A stretch of 64,000 nucleotides of DNA from Micromonospora nigra (lineage in GTDB: Bacteria; Actinomycetota; Actinomycetes; Mycobacteriales; Micromonosporaceae). Every line of letters starts with the position of its first letter. Within the stretch, counting starts at the first letter, position 1. The notes under the pieces are model-generated. The model was given only the letters and a program-made list of their open reading frames with translations. It had not been told where the DNA came from and did not search any database. Of this stretch, positions 16,440 through 25,923 are shown piece after piece. Both the position numbers and the translations under genes were made by a program. The DNA lies in contig NZ_FMHT01000003.1 of assembly GCF_900091585.1 (NCBI RefSeq), positions 3,649,501 to 3,713,500 on the forward strand, in the 5' to 3' direction.

Positions 16440-18458
16440 ATGCGCTGGCCCCGACAGGCCGCCTCGCTACTGGCGGTCGCCGCCCTGCTGGCCGGGCCAC
16501 CAGTACTGCTGACTGAGTGGGTGGGGTGGCCGTGGGACCGGTGGCCCGACAGCGAGCAGGCACGACTGTGGCTGCGCGAGCCGTTGACCGAGCAGAACCT
16601 CACCGGGCTGCTGGTCGTGCTCGCGTGGCTGCTGTGGGCGTTCGTCGCCTACACCGCCGCCGTCCGGGTGGCGGTGCGGGTGTGGGCGGGTGTGCGGTGG
16701 CTGCGCCGTCTGCCTCTGCCCACCCCCTGGCAGGCCACCGCGACCGGGATGGCCGGCGCCGCGGCGTTCACCGCCGGCGCCCACACCTCCACGCCCGCGG
16801 TCGAGGCCCCCGTCGACCCGGTGGTCCCCGCCACCGACACCCAGGACACCTTCCGAGAGCAGGACCGTGACGGGGTGGCGGTGACCGGCGGGTGGCTGCC
16901 GTACGACGTCGCCGAGCAGGTCACCGCCGCCGCGTCGCTGTGGTGGCTACGCCGCCGCCGCGCCTACCAGCCGACACCAGCGCAGGCGACGACGGCGAAC
17001 GCGGACCTGGCGCCGCTGCCACCGACAGTGGCCGCCGTCCAAGCCGCCACCCGCACCGCCCCCGCCCCGGGCCCGGACCCGGACCCGGCGACCGTCCCTG
17101 CTGTGACCGGTCCGCTCTCCGCGCAGCTGCCGCGTGGGGGTGTCGGTCTGACCGGACCGGGCGCGTACGCCGCCGCCCGCGGGATACTGGTCACCACCCT
17201 CCTCGCCGGCCTCCGCCACCCTGAACGGGCCAGAGGTGTCGTGATCACCCGGACCGCAGTCGAAACACTGTTCGGCCCGGCCGCCGACGGGCTCCGGCCC
17301 GGACCCGGCCTGCGGATCACCTCCACGACCGACGACGCCGCAGCGCTCCTACCCCCACCCCACAGCCACAGGCCGTACACCAGCACCTCCCCCGACGAGA
17401 TGCCCGTTCCTTACGGTGCCGCTGGGTCCGTCGTGATCATGGAAGGCCCACCACAGGGTCGTCTCGCCGCCTCACTCGCCGACTGCCAGGCCACCGCGAT
17501 CGTCCTCGCCCTCTGGCCCGGCGTGCCCACCTGGCACGTCGAGGCCACCGGCCACGCCCGCGACCTACGGCATCCTGCCGACACGGAGCTTCGGCTGTGT
17601 GTGCTCGACCCGGTGGCGGCCACCGACCTGCTCGCCGTCGCCGGCCACACTGACCACACCCACCGCACTGCTGTCAGCGACGCCCCGCAGCAGAGACAGC
17701 GGGCGCTGGTTCCCCGCCAGGCGAGCCGGCACCCGCCGCCCGCCGCCGACCCCGGATGGCGGTTGAGGGTGCTCGGTGAACCGGCACTCTTCGTCAACGG
17801 CACACCCGTGGCCGTGCGCCGCAGCGCCGCCCTGCAGGCCCTGGCGTTCCTCGCCGTCCACAACGACGGCGCCACCAGCCGGCAACTCACCGAAGCGCTC
17901 TGGCCCGGACTGCCCGCACACCGGGTGACGAGCCGCCTCTACACCACCCTCAGCCACCTCCGCGCCACCGCCCGCACCACGGCCGGTGCCATGCTCGTCG
18001 AGCATGTCGGCGACCGCTACCGGCTCCACCCCGACCACGTCGACGTCGACCTGTGGCACCTGCACACCGCCATCGACCACGCCACGACGACACTCACCAC
18101 CGACAGCCGGCCCTGGCAGGCCATCATCGACGCCTACCCCGCCGACCTCGCCAGCGGACAGATGTGGCCGTGGATCGAACCACACCGCGAAGCACTCCGA
18201 CGCCACGTCCTCGACGCCTACGCCGCTCTCGCCGCCGCCGAACCCGACCCGCGACAGGCGCTGGCCCGGCTCCAGGACGGCATCCGCGTCGACCCCTACA
18301 ACGAACAACTGCACCGGCGCGCCGTCGACATCCTCACCGACCTCGGCGACCACGAGGCAGCGACCAACCTGTCCGACCGTTACGCGCGACGCCTCACCGA
18401 CGCCGGCCTCCACCCCGACCACACTTTCCGCGTTGCTGGACATCCCACAACAACCTGA
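16440..18458 (+). CDS. Membrane-anchored BTAD (SARP-type) regulator without LysM
   Basis: 672 residues. ATG 16440 follows GGTGAGG; GTG 16434 is an alternative. Two or three hydrophobic segments lie in the first 115 residues (SLLAVAALLAGPPVLLTEW, GLLVVLAWLLWAFVAYTA). A long Pro/Thr-rich middle follows. The carboxy part from about 440 is a winged-helix plus bacterial transcriptional activation domain: LRVLGEPALFVNGTPVAVRR, SRQLTEALWPGLPAHRV, then ADLASGQMWPWIEPHREAL and a TPR-like end. It is a clear paralogue of the larger protein at 19758, including the block GPGAYAAARGILVTTLLAG, but lacks that protein's LysM segment. SARP-type proteins normally activate transcription; membrane anchoring suggests sensing at the envelope. 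Confidence 0.82.
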   Translation: MRWPRQAASLLAVAALLAGPPVLLTEWVGWPWDRWPDSEQARLWLREPLTEQNLTGLLVVLAWLLWAFVAYTAAVRVAVRVWAGVRWLRRLPLPTPWQATATGMAGAAAFTAGAHTSTPAVEAPVDPVVPATDTQDTFREQDRDGVAVTGGWLPYDVAEQVTAAASLWWLRRRRAYQPTPAQATTANADLAPLPPTVAAVQAATRTAPAPGPDPDPATVPAVTGPLSAQLPRGGVGLTGPGAYAAARGILVTTLLAGLRHPERARGVVITRTAVETLFGPAADGLRPGPGLRITSTTDDAAALLPPPHSHRPYTSTSPDEMPVPYGAAGSVVIMEGPPQGRLAASLADCQATAIVLALWPGVPTWHVEATGHARDLRHPADTELRLCVLDPVAATDLLAVAGHTDHTHRTAVSDAPQQRQRALVPRQASRHPPPAADPGWRLRVLGEPALFVNGTPVAVRRSAALQALAFLAVHNDGATSRQLTEALWPGLPAHRVTSRLYTTLSHLRATARTTAGAMLVEHVGDRYRLHPDHVDVDLWHLHTAIDHATTTLTTDSRPWQAIIDAYPADLASGQMWPWIEPHREALRRHVLDAYAALAAAEPDPRQALARLQDGIRVDPYNEQLHRRAVDILTDLGDHEAATNLSDRYARRLTDAGLHPDHTFRVAGHPTTT

Positions 18459-18482
18459 ACCCGGAATCGGATTCGCCTCCGG

Positions 18483-18657
18483 CCGAGGTGCGGTGCGGAA
18501 GGCCGTGGTGGAGTTCGGCGACGACCCGGGCACCCTGCCGTGGCTGCGGGAACGGGCCACAACGGAAGGTCACGAGCTGGTGCGGCGGGCGGCGGCGTGG
18601 GTGATCAGTGACATGGCTGGCTGGCGCTCGGTCCTACTCTCGCGGCTTGTGGAGTAG
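18483..18657 (+). pseudogene. Fragment of a HEAT-repeat protein
   Basis: Immediately after the BTAD stop, in a shifted frame, the plus strand encodes AVRKAVVEFGDDPGTLPWLR then ERATTEGHELVRRAAAWVI. This matches the helical unit seen in actinobacterial HEAT-repeat proteins (alternating VRRAAVxxL and DDPxTLPxLRxRA). Only about one and a half repeats remain and no start codon is evident. It probably marks a deletion or recombination joint between the two BTAD genes. Confidence 0.5.
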
Positions 18658-19533
18658 CTGCCGGGCATAGTCGTCGTCGGGCGCGATGTCTGCTACCGCC
18701 TGCCTGGCCGCACCGTCCTCACCTCGGGTTCGTAGGAGCTGGACCAGGAAGTACAGGGCCGTCATGTCTCCGGTGGCCGCCCGGGCCCGGAGGCCGTCGG
18801 CGTGGCCGTCCTCGTGCAACTGCCGGTCCAGGCGTCGGCGGGCATGAGTGTCGGTGACCGCGAGGGCGGCGAGTTCGTCGAGCCGCCCCGCACGCGCCAA
18901 GGCGTCCATCCTCCCGAGGTGCGCGTGATGAGCAGTCGCGCCGAGATCCTCCTCGACCGGTGCGTGGATGCCCGAGCAAAGTTGGACGGATACCGAGGCG
19001 AACAGGTCGACCGCAGCTGCGTACTGGCCCTGCTCCATGGCCCGCTCGGCCGCGGCGAGTGTCGAGAACGGCGGTTCCAGCTGTAGGTCCGGGTCGTGCG
19101 TTCCGGTCAGGACGCCCGTGGCGGCCTCGTGAGCCGCGAGTTGCTCGCTGTTCCCGACGAACGCCCGGCCGCAGCCGGCGGGAAGGCGTGCGACCACCAT
19201 CGCGACTGCCTCCCGCGCGGTGGTCGCCGGACCGACGGTCTGCGTTCGGCTCGGGCCCTCCACCGCGTAGGTGCCGCCAGCGGCCGGCCGGATGAAGGGG
19301 ATGTCCCAGGTCCAGCGATGCTCGGTGCACCGGCTGAAGTGCAGCTCGCCCATCCCTGTCCAGGGAAACAGGCACCGCAGGCGCGGCTCCGCGTACGCCG
19401 CCCGCACGAGGTCCGGACGCACGCGGCCGTCATCCCGCACGGCCTGCCAACCGGCCTCGACCACAGCACCAATGGGCTGCTCACCATCCATCCCCGCCAT
19501 TATGCGTCGCGCCCGACCTACCGCAGCGTCCAT
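18634..19533 (-). CDS. DUF6193-like protein
   Basis: About 299 residues if ATG 19533 is used; ATG 19500 and 19491 are alternatives and none has a strong ribosome site. The amino half carries the family pattern YAEPRLRCLFPWTGMGELHF, SRCTEHRWTWDIPFIRP and AVAMVVARLPAGCGRAFVG. The carboxy half is helical and TPR-like (LAAAERAMEQGQYAAAVDLF ...). DUF6193 proteins are frequent in actinobacteria; their role is unknown. The gene is on the opposite strand and sits between two paralogous regulators together with a HEAT fragment, so it looks inserted. Confidence 0.65.
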   Translation of the reverse strand: MDAAVGRARRIMAGMDGEQPIGAVVEAGWQAVRDDGRVRPDLVRAAYAEPRLRCLFPWTGMGELHFSRCTEHRWTWDIPFIRPAAGGTYAVEGPSRTQTVGPATTAREAVAMVVARLPAGCGRAFVGNSEQLAAHEAATGVLTGTHDPDLQLEPPFSTLAAAERAMEQGQYAAAVDLFASVSVQLCSGIHAPVEEDLGATAHHAHLGRMDALARAGRLDELAALAVTDTHARRRLDRQLHEDGHADGLRARAATGDMTALYFLVQLLRTRGEDGAARQAVADIAPDDDYARQLLHKPRE

Positions 19534-19757
19534 GCCATACCCACGTGCTGAGGCAGGGGGACGAACCTCCGGGATCAACCGTTGCAGCCCTTGTCCCTTG
19601 ACGCTGCCGCTGGCGGGCTCAGCGGCGTGGCCTGCGTTTGTGAGGTCGTGTAAGACGGTGTTAGGTCTTGTCAGCAGCTGAAGGCGCCTCTCGTGCCCGT
19701 CAGCCTCCTACGGTCTGCCTCATCGCCAACACCGTCGATGACGCGAGGGGGCAGGGC

Positions 19758-22700
19758 ATGGTGAAACTTTCGGCTTCGGCGACAGCGACGGTCGTCGGGA
19801 CGGCGTTGCTCGCTGCGGCGCCGCTCGTGCTGGCGTATGCGGCAGGGTGGCTTGCCATCACGGTGCCGTCGCCGGAGCGGTGGGGGGCGTGGTTGCGTCA
19901 GCCGCTGACCCGCGGTTTCGTCATCCTCCTGCTGCAGAGCGGCATGTGGTTGATGTGGGTGCTTTTCGCGGGGTCGGTGGTGTTCCGCGCCCAGCGATGG
20001 TTCACCGGGCGTGTCCGGTGGCGGCTGGCTCTTCGTCTGCCGGGGCCCCTGCAGGGGATCGCGGCGGCGCTGCTGGGTGCCACCGCCGTCACCACAGTCG
20101 CCGTGCCCGCTACCGCGCACTCCGCTACGGACGTAGCTGGGTCACCCGAGACGCCACCGCTGGCCGATCAGGGTAGGCAGGAACCGCACACGCCGGGTGA
20201 CCCGCCTCAATCTGGTGACCCGGAGCGGCATACGAGCATCCCGCGCACTGGTGTCGACGGCTTCGTCGACGACGGTGACCGCTTTCCGAACAGCGGGGCC
20301 TCCGACCGGAGTGTGGAGGGGCGTCAGGTTGTCGCGGACACGGCAGCGAGACAACCGCCTCCTGCCCATCTGGTGTCCGGTCAGGCGGCCCCGCCCCCGT
20401 CAAGGAACTCCTTGACCTGCGTGGTCAAGCGTGGGGACAGCCTGTCGGAGATCGCCGAGCGGTGGCTCGGTGACGCCGACCGGTGGCCGGAGATCTTCGC
20501 CCTCAACCGCGGCACCCGCTTCCCCGACGTCGGTGGTTCCCTCACCAGCCCGCACCTCATCTACCCCGGATGGATCCTGGACTTACCCGCGGACGCCACC
20601 CCACCAGCCGGTAAGCGGTCCCGCCCGGACGGCCCTGGCGTGGTGGAGCCCGCCCCGGCGCCGAGCCAGTCGACGTCCGGACCGGTGGCAGGCGCCACGA
20701 GCCCTACCGACCAGCCGGACAACAGCGATGCTGGCGCACCCACAGCGGCAGGTCCGGCGTCACCGGCGGTCCCCGCCCCGCCCGCGCCACGCGACGCGTC
20801 GAGTGGTCCCGGCGCCGACACACCTGCCCCGGCCGGTAGCCCGTCAGCGCGAGCTGAGCGTCCCGGCATCACACTGCCGACGGGAAGCTGGACCGACGTC
20901 GGTCTCGCTCTCGCGATCGCGGCTGCCGCCGCGCTGGTCTGGGCTCACCGCCGTCGCCGTTACCAGCCCCGGACCCCGGGCGCGCGCGTCCGGGCCGCCG
21001 ATCGCGGGCTTGAGCCGTTGCCTGCCGTCGTCACCCAGATCCGCCGGGGCCTGCGCCCCACGGACGTCGACGGCCTGGACCTCCTCGAAACAGCGACACC
21101 CCTGGCCGCCGGGACCGACCACGTACGCCGGGATGGTGACGGTGCGGCTGACGCTCAGACATCGGACGTGAAGGACCTTCTGGGCGGCAACGATCTGCCC
21201 GACGGCGATGCAGGGCAGCGCCAAGAGCCCGTGCCGGTGGTGCCGGCGCTGGACGGCCCACTGGCCGCGGTGTGGCCACCTGCCGGCCTCGGGCTGACCG
21301 GCCCCGGCGCGGAGGCCGCCGGCCGCGGGTTCCTCACCGCCGCCCTCGCCGCCGGTGGCGTGGACAACCCCCACGCGCGCAGCACGGTGGTGATCCCCTC
21401 GACGACCGCCGCCACCCTCCTGGGTGCCGCCGCTGTGCTGCCCGAGACTCCCCGCCTGACCGTCCCCGGCAGCCTCGATGACGCCTTGGACATCCTCGAA
21501 GCGGACACCCTGCACCGCACCCGCTTGGCCTACCAGCACGAGGTCGACACCATCGCCGAGCTGCGCCGCACCGACCCGTGCGAGGAGCCGCAGCCACCCA
21601 TCCTGCTCATCGCCGACGCCGCGGCCAGCCACGAACGCGCCAGGATCGCCGCGCTCCTGGCCCAGGGACAACGCCTCGACATCCACGGCATCCTTCTCGG
21701 TTCCTGGCCAGACGGGAACACCGTCGTCGTCAACGTCGACGGCACCACGACCCCCGCCGACGGGGAGGCCCGCCACCGTACGCACCCCGCCGACGTCGGT
21801 CGCCTGAGCGTCCTCACCCCTGCCGAGACGATCGGCCTGCTCACCACCGTCGCCGAAGCGCACACCGGCCAACAGCGACCCTCACCGGCCGATACTGCCC
21901 GACCGGCTGCCGGCCAGGACCCGCGACCGGCCTCGACCAGCACCGAAGACGCCGGCCACGGCGACGGCGACGGTCGAGGGCCCGTCGGCGACGAGCCGGC
22001 ACCCGCCGCCGAGGACACCGCTCCGGTCGTCCCACACCCACGCGATCCCGCCACCGACGGAACACAGGCAGCGGGAGAAGAACCGGCGGCCCTGTCCAAC
22101 GGGCGCGTCAAGGTACGGGTGCTCGGCGGCGCCCGCATCGTGGACATGGACACGACCATGCCGCTGCGGGCCAAAGCCCTCGAACTGCTGGTCTACCTCG
22201 TCGTCCACGACGGCGACGCGGCACAGGACAGCATCCTCGACGACCTGCTACCCGACGCCCCGGCAGCACGGGCACCCCACCGCCTGCACACCTACGTCTC
22301 CGCGCTCCGCAAGGCCCTCGCCCGCACCGGCGGACCCGCCAGCTACCTCACCCACCCGTCACGCCGCTACACCCTCAACCGGGAGATGCTCGACGTGGAC
22401 CTGTGGCGGATGCGCGACGCGCTACGCGACGCCAAGCACGCCACCACCGACACCGACCGGACCGCCGCACTGCAACGCGCGATCGACGCCTACGACGGCG
22501 CACTCGCCGACGGCTCCGGCTACGAGTGGATCGAGGCACACCGCGAGGGCATCCGCCGCCAGGCCCTCGACGCCCACCTCGCCCTCGCCACCGCGACCAC
22601 CGACCCGACACAAGCCCTCGCCGTCCTGGAAGCCGCGATGCGCCACGACCCGTACGCCGAGGCCTTCTACCAACAGGCGATGCGCGCCCACGCCACGCTG

Positions 22701-22874
22701 GGACACCTCGAGCAGATCCGCGCCCTGCGCCGGACACTCACCCGCCGCCTCGAAGAGATCGACGCCGAACCCAGCGAGGACACCCTCGCACTCGCCGACC
22801 GGCTCATCGCCGGACTACGCCAGCAGTGGCCGACCGGAAAGCCCGAGCCACGCGACGACGGGCCACGCTCATGA
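19758..22874 (+). CDS. Membrane LysM-BTAD (SARP-type) regulator
   Basis: 1038 residues from ATG 19758 with a GA/G-rich ribosome site (GAGGGGGCAGGGC). Order of parts: hydrophobic segments in residues 1-125 (VVGTALLAAAPLVLAYAAGW, FVILLLQSGMWLMWVLFAG); a LysM domain near 220-275 (CVVKRGDSLSEIAERWLGDA ... IYPGWILDLP); a Pro/Ala/Ser linker; one more hydrophobic segment (VGLALAIAAAAALVWAHRRR) near 380; and a winged-helix/BTAD region from about 785 (VRVLGGARIVDMDTTMPLRA, QDSILDDLLPDAPAARAPHR, SGYEWIEAHREGIRRQALDA). LysM binds peptidoglycan, so the protein can couple cell-wall contact to transcription; that role is inference. It overlaps the next gene by 4 bp (ATGA). Confidence 0.85.
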   Translation: MVKLSASATATVVGTALLAAAPLVLAYAAGWLAITVPSPERWGAWLRQPLTRGFVILLLQSGMWLMWVLFAGSVVFRAQRWFTGRVRWRLALRLPGPLQGIAAALLGATAVTTVAVPATAHSATDVAGSPETPPLADQGRQEPHTPGDPPQSGDPERHTSIPRTGVDGFVDDGDRFPNSGASDRSVEGRQVVADTAARQPPPAHLVSGQAAPPPSRNSLTCVVKRGDSLSEIAERWLGDADRWPEIFALNRGTRFPDVGGSLTSPHLIYPGWILDLPADATPPAGKRSRPDGPGVVEPAPAPSQSTSGPVAGATSPTDQPDNSDAGAPTAAGPASPAVPAPPAPRDASSGPGADTPAPAGSPSARAERPGITLPTGSWTDVGLALAIAAAAALVWAHRRRRYQPRTPGARVRAADRGLEPLPAVVTQIRRGLRPTDVDGLDLLETATPLAAGTDHVRRDGDGAADAQTSDVKDLLGGNDLPDGDAGQRQEPVPVVPALDGPLAAVWPPAGLGLTGPGAEAAGRGFLTAALAAGGVDNPHARSTVVIPSTTAATLLGAAAVLPETPRLTVPGSLDDALDILEADTLHRTRLAYQHEVDTIAELRRTDPCEEPQPPILLIADAAASHERARIAALLAQGQRLDIHGILLGSWPDGNTVVVNVDGTTTPADGEARHRTHPADVGRLSVLTPAETIGLLTTVAEAHTGQQRPSPADTARPAAGQDPRPASTSTEDAGHGDGDGRGPVGDEPAPAAEDTAPVVPHPRDPATDGTQAAGEEPAALSNGRVKVRVLGGARIVDMDTTMPLRAKALELLVYLVVHDGDAAQDSILDDLLPDAPAARAPHRLHTYVSALRKALARTGGPASYLTHPSRRYTLNREMLDVDLWRMRDALRDAKHATTDTDRTAALQRAIDAYDGALADGSGYEWIEAHREGIRRQALDAHLALATATTDPTQALAVLEAAMRHDPYAEAFYQQAMRAHATLGHLEQIRALRRTLTRRLEEIDAEPSEDTLALADRLIAGLRQQWPTGKPEPRDDGPRS

Positions 22875-24403
22875 CGCCGGACCCCCCGGCGGCCCCCGAA
22901 ACAGGGCACGAAAACCGGTACGCGCAGCCCTCATTCGGCGGCGGCCCGCAGCCGGCGAACCCCGTCCGCGACCACGCCGCAGCATCCCCGTCGAAAACCG
23001 TCCTCGCCGACGATGCGGGGCCGGGCAGCGACCGTCAGGTCGGGTCGGCTGGTCGGCGTGCCGCGTCGCTGACGACTCGGGACGCGCTGGAAGCCGACCT
23101 GGCCACCGCGGTCCGGCACGCCGCCCGGATGCGTCAGGCGTTCTACGTCCTGGTGCTGCTGGTCGCCCTCGTCGGACAGGTCACCGGCGCCGTCGCGACG
23201 CTCGGCGTTCCGGTGGTTGTCGCGGTGCCCGCCCTCGCGGCGTTGGAACTGGGCGGCGTGGTCGTCATGGCCAACGCCGACGTGCGACGCCGGCTCGGCG
23301 AACAGGCGATCGGGTCCCGCCTGCTGTCCACCGCGATCGCCGCCGGAGCCGTCACCTTCAACTGGGCCGCCCACCCCGCCCACCTCGTCGGCGGCTTCTA
23401 CGCCGGCATGTCCGCCCTCGGATACCTCGTATGGCTGATGCACGCCGGCAACCAACGCCGAGACCGGCTACGCGCCACCGGCGACCTACCACCCACACCA
23501 CCGTCCTACGAGGTGATCAGCCACTGGATCCGCCACCCCCTCATCACCTCCCGCGCACGGTCCATCGCCAAGGCCGACAACCTCGACCTGTACGAATCCC
23601 TGAACGCGGCCCGCGACGCGATCGCCCGCCAACAGCGCGACGCGGCGATCGCCAAGGTTCTACACCGCAAGATCAGAGCCGCCGTGGACCCGACCACCGC
23701 CGACATCGCCGTGCAGGTGTACGACCTGAACGAAATCGCCGCACGCCTCGCGGCCACCGCCGACTACCACGGACTGACCACACTCCTGGCCGCGGACCTC
23801 GCCCCGAAGCGGATCGCGACGGTCCACAGTGTTCGTCGTCGCCGTCGCTGGTGCAGACGAAAGCGCCCCAACGACGCGTCACCGGCACCTCAGCCCACCC
23901 CCTCCCCGCCACAAGCGCCCGCCACATCGGCGACGCACACACCAGGCGATAACCGGCAAGAGCCGAACCCGGAGCCAGAGGAGAACCCTGAACCGACCCC
24001 GAGCAGCCACCAGCAGACTGCCGACAGCCGCGACGCTGGCCCGCCTGAAACCGTGTCGCCGGACGATCCGGCCGTCGCGGACCTGGCAGGCGCAAGCGAG
24101 AACGCCAAGGACGTCGCTGGCGATGACGCCAACCAGGAGACGAACGACGGCGATCAGGATGCAGCCAGCGACGCAAACGACGGTGAGGACTCAGAAGTGC
24201 CCCAGGGAACCGCGCAAGCAGTGGCCTACTGGCTGAACAAGGAGCCAAACCTGGACCCGGAACTGCTCGCCGAGAAAATCGGCAAGTCGTTGCGATCGGT
24301 CTACCGATACCTGCCACCGGACTACCCCCGCCGACCGGGCATCGCCAGGCGACGGACCCGACACCAACCCGACCCCGCCCGCCGCGCGAGCCGCAGCGAG
24401 TGA
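22871..24403 (+). CDS. SpdB/DUF2637-like membrane protein with C-terminal HTH
   Basis: 510 residues from ATG 22871, overlapping the LysM-BTAD stop. Four hydrophobic segments lie between residues 90 and 200 (AFYVLVLLVALVGQVTGAVA, VVAVPALAALELGGVVVM, LLSTAIAAGAVTFNWAAHPA, GFYAGMSALGYLVWLMHAG), the layout of SpdB-type proteins that aid intramycelial plasmid spread in Streptomyces. A cytosolic Arg/Ala-rich helical part, an acidic Glu/Asp/Asn-rich linker and a short HTH-like end follow (LDPELLAEKIGKSLRSVYRY). That HTH at the end of a spread-like protein suggests DNA contact. The operon link with the LysM-BTAD regulator is clear; the function is inferred. Confidence 0.65.
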   Translation: MTPDPPAAPETGHENRYAQPSFGGGPQPANPVRDHAAASPSKTVLADDAGPGSDRQVGSAGRRAASLTTRDALEADLATAVRHAARMRQAFYVLVLLVALVGQVTGAVATLGVPVVVAVPALAALELGGVVVMANADVRRRLGEQAIGSRLLSTAIAAGAVTFNWAAHPAHLVGGFYAGMSALGYLVWLMHAGNQRRDRLRATGDLPPTPPSYEVISHWIRHPLITSRARSIAKADNLDLYESLNAARDAIARQQRDAAIAKVLHRKIRAAVDPTTADIAVQVYDLNEIAARLAATADYHGLTTLLAADLAPKRIATVHSVRRRRRWCRRKRPNDASPAPQPTPSPPQAPATSATHTPGDNRQEPNPEPEENPEPTPSSHQQTADSRDAGPPETVSPDDPAVADLAGASENAKDVAGDDANQETNDGDQDAASDANDGEDSEVPQGTAQAVAYWLNKEPNLDPELLAEKIGKSLRSVYRYLPPDYPRRPGIARRRTRHQPDPARRASRSE

Positions 24404-24961
24404 CATCAACAGGCACGACCACCTGCCGACTGTCGGCACCACCAGGTTCGAGTGCGCAGTCGGGCACGCGCCACCTACAAAGACCCACATGACGAGGACG
24501 AGGGTTGACGGCCGGCGTGACGCTTTTACCGTCACTTGGGACGGCCTTCATCCGGCTCGCTGGTCACCGCATCGCCGCGCACGAGAGCGCGAATTACGGC
24601 TACTTGTTTTATTGATCTACGACCGTTGCCTGGCCAGACTTTCCGTCGAGGCGCCCGGGGTGTCGCTCTCGTTGCGGCTGCCCACGCCGGTCGTGTGCTT
24701 TCATCCGGCTGCGGACCGGCGACACGGCGCAACGGCGGGGCTGCCGACAGCAACGATGACAGCGACCGGCGCGGACAGAACCGCCCTTCCCGGCCGGTGC
24801 CGGGTGGTTATCCGAGCCCCGGAGACACGGACGGATCCGGCCGGACGGAGCGCCTAGTACTTACGAGTGAGGGGTCGCCTACTTGAGAAGTCGGCTTGTT
24901 GACAGGAGTACAACCGATCAGCGGGTAGGGATCGTGGCACTGACTGTGAAGACTGCGCACC
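24404..24961 (+). other. 558 bp without a supported gene
   Basis: Several overlapping frames exist on both strands but none has a ribosome site together with a recognisable product. It probably contains the promoter of the excalibur-domain gene at 24962 and the end of the SpdB-like operon. No convincing hairpin terminator was seen. Confidence 0.35.
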
Positions 24962-25600
24962 ATGATCAGTGTTCCGCCCCGGGACCCTTGGGCTACTCAG
25001 CAGCCCAACCCTTCCATCTCGATGGCCGTACCGAACGATCCGATAACCCAGTCGAAGAGTTTGGGAGCCGGTGGTATCGCTGCGATCATTGTGGGTGGGG
25101 TGCTGATGGCTTGCTGCGGCTTTGCTGGTCTTGGTGCTCTCGTCGGAGACGAGAAGCCTGAGGCCAACGCACCGCCAAGTCCGTCACCCTCTCCAACCGC
25201 CGTTGCTACGACCGCCGAACCCTTGACGGCCGTCAGCGCTTCTCCCAGCAGCGTGGTTGAGCCGTCCAGGACGGTGGCAGCGCCGAAGCCGAAGCCGACT
25301 ACCGCGGCACCGCAGCCGAAAGAGCCCTACTACCGCAACTGTGATGCCGTGCGTGCTGCCGGGAAGGACCCCTTGTACGAGGGGGACCCCGGATTCCGAC
25401 CTGCTTTGGATCGAGACGGCGACGGCGAAGCCTGCGAGCCCGGCGGCGGCAACGGCGACACCGGGCCCGCGCCGGACGGCGATGTCTACTACGCGAACTG
25501 CTCCGAGGTGCGAGCCGCCGGCGCGGCTCCCATCCGTCGGGGCGAGCCAGGCTACTCACGCAAGTTGGATCGAGACGGCGACGGTATCGCCTGCGAATAG
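24962..25600 (+). CDS. Membrane-anchored protein with two excalibur calcium-binding domains
   Basis: 212 residues. A hydrophobic segment near residues 35-62 (AGGIAAIIVGGVLMACCGFA) precedes a Pro/Ser/Thr-rich wall-spanning linker. Two excalibur repeats close the protein: YYRNCDAVRAAGKDPLYEGD with LDRDGDGEACE, and YYANCSEVRAAGAAPIRRGE with LDRDGDGIACE. The DxDxDGxxCE loop is the known calcium-binding motif of the family. The protein should display both domains outside the membrane. A perfect hairpin terminator lies 21 bp behind the stop. The role is unknown; excalibur domains often accompany nucleases or wall proteins, but no nuclease domain is present here. Confidence 0.85.
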   Translation: MISVPPRDPWATQQPNPSISMAVPNDPITQSKSLGAGGIAAIIVGGVLMACCGFAGLGALVGDEKPEANAPPSPSPSPTAVATTAEPLTAVSASPSSVVEPSRTVAAPKPKPTTAAPQPKEPYYRNCDAVRAAGKDPLYEGDPGFRPALDRDGDGEACEPGGGNGDTGPAPDGDVYYANCSEVRAAGAAPIRRGEPGYSRKLDRDGDGIACE

Positions 25601-25621
25601 TCGCTACGTAGCCAGTGGGGT

Positions 25622-25655
25622 GCGCCCTCACCAGGTATCAACCTGGTGAGGGCGC
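25622..25655. terminator. Perfect 15-bp hairpin, bidirectional terminator
   Basis: GCGCCCTCACCAGGT (25622-25636), loop ATCA, and its exact complement at 25641-25655. It lies just behind the excalibur gene and also covers the end of the small minus-strand gene, whose stop codon is inside the stem. It lacks a T-run, as is usual in high-GC actinobacteria. Confidence 0.85.
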
Positions 25656-25795
25656 TTGGCCCTACTGAGGAGTGCGAGAAGTCCGGAGAGCGCTCCGATC
25701 ACCGCGGCGATGCCGCCGAGTAGTGCTGCCCACTCGCCGGGCGAGGCCTGTCCGTTACGGCCAGTCCGTCTGCCTCTCTTGTTCGTTAGCCTCAT
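25628..25795 (-). CDS. Small single-pass membrane protein (55 aa)
   Basis: From ATG 25795 with GGAGAAAG 11 nt upstream, the minus strand encodes a basic start (MRLTNKRGRRTGRNGQ), one hydrophobic helix (LLGGIAAVIGALSGLLALL) and a short basic end (SRAKRPHQVDTW). The TGA stop lies inside the terminator stem shared with the convergent excalibur gene. No family is recognised. The charge distribution predicts the N-terminus inside or a tail-anchored form. Confidence 0.5.
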   Translation of the reverse strand: MRLTNKRGRRTGRNGQASPGEWAALLGGIAAVIGALSGLLALLSRAKRPHQVDTW

Positions 25796-25876
25796 GAGGC
25801 CTGCGCTTTCTCCAGTAGTTGCAGGTCAGGGGGCGGCACCCGCGCCAACGGTTTGTGCCGCCCCTGCCCCCTTTCG

Positions 25877-25923
25877 GACCTTCGGCCCGTCCCCTGAGTA
25901 ACGAGGGGCGGGCCGAAAAGGTC
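25877..25923. terminator. Long imperfect GC hairpin
   Basis: GACCTTCGGCCCGTCCCCT pairs with AGGGGCGGGCCGAAAAGGTC around an 8-nt loop, with small bulges. It stands between the small minus-strand gene start and the low-GC stretch, with no gene ending nearby on the plus strand, so it may be a terminator or a structured boundary of the next module. Confidence 0.5.
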
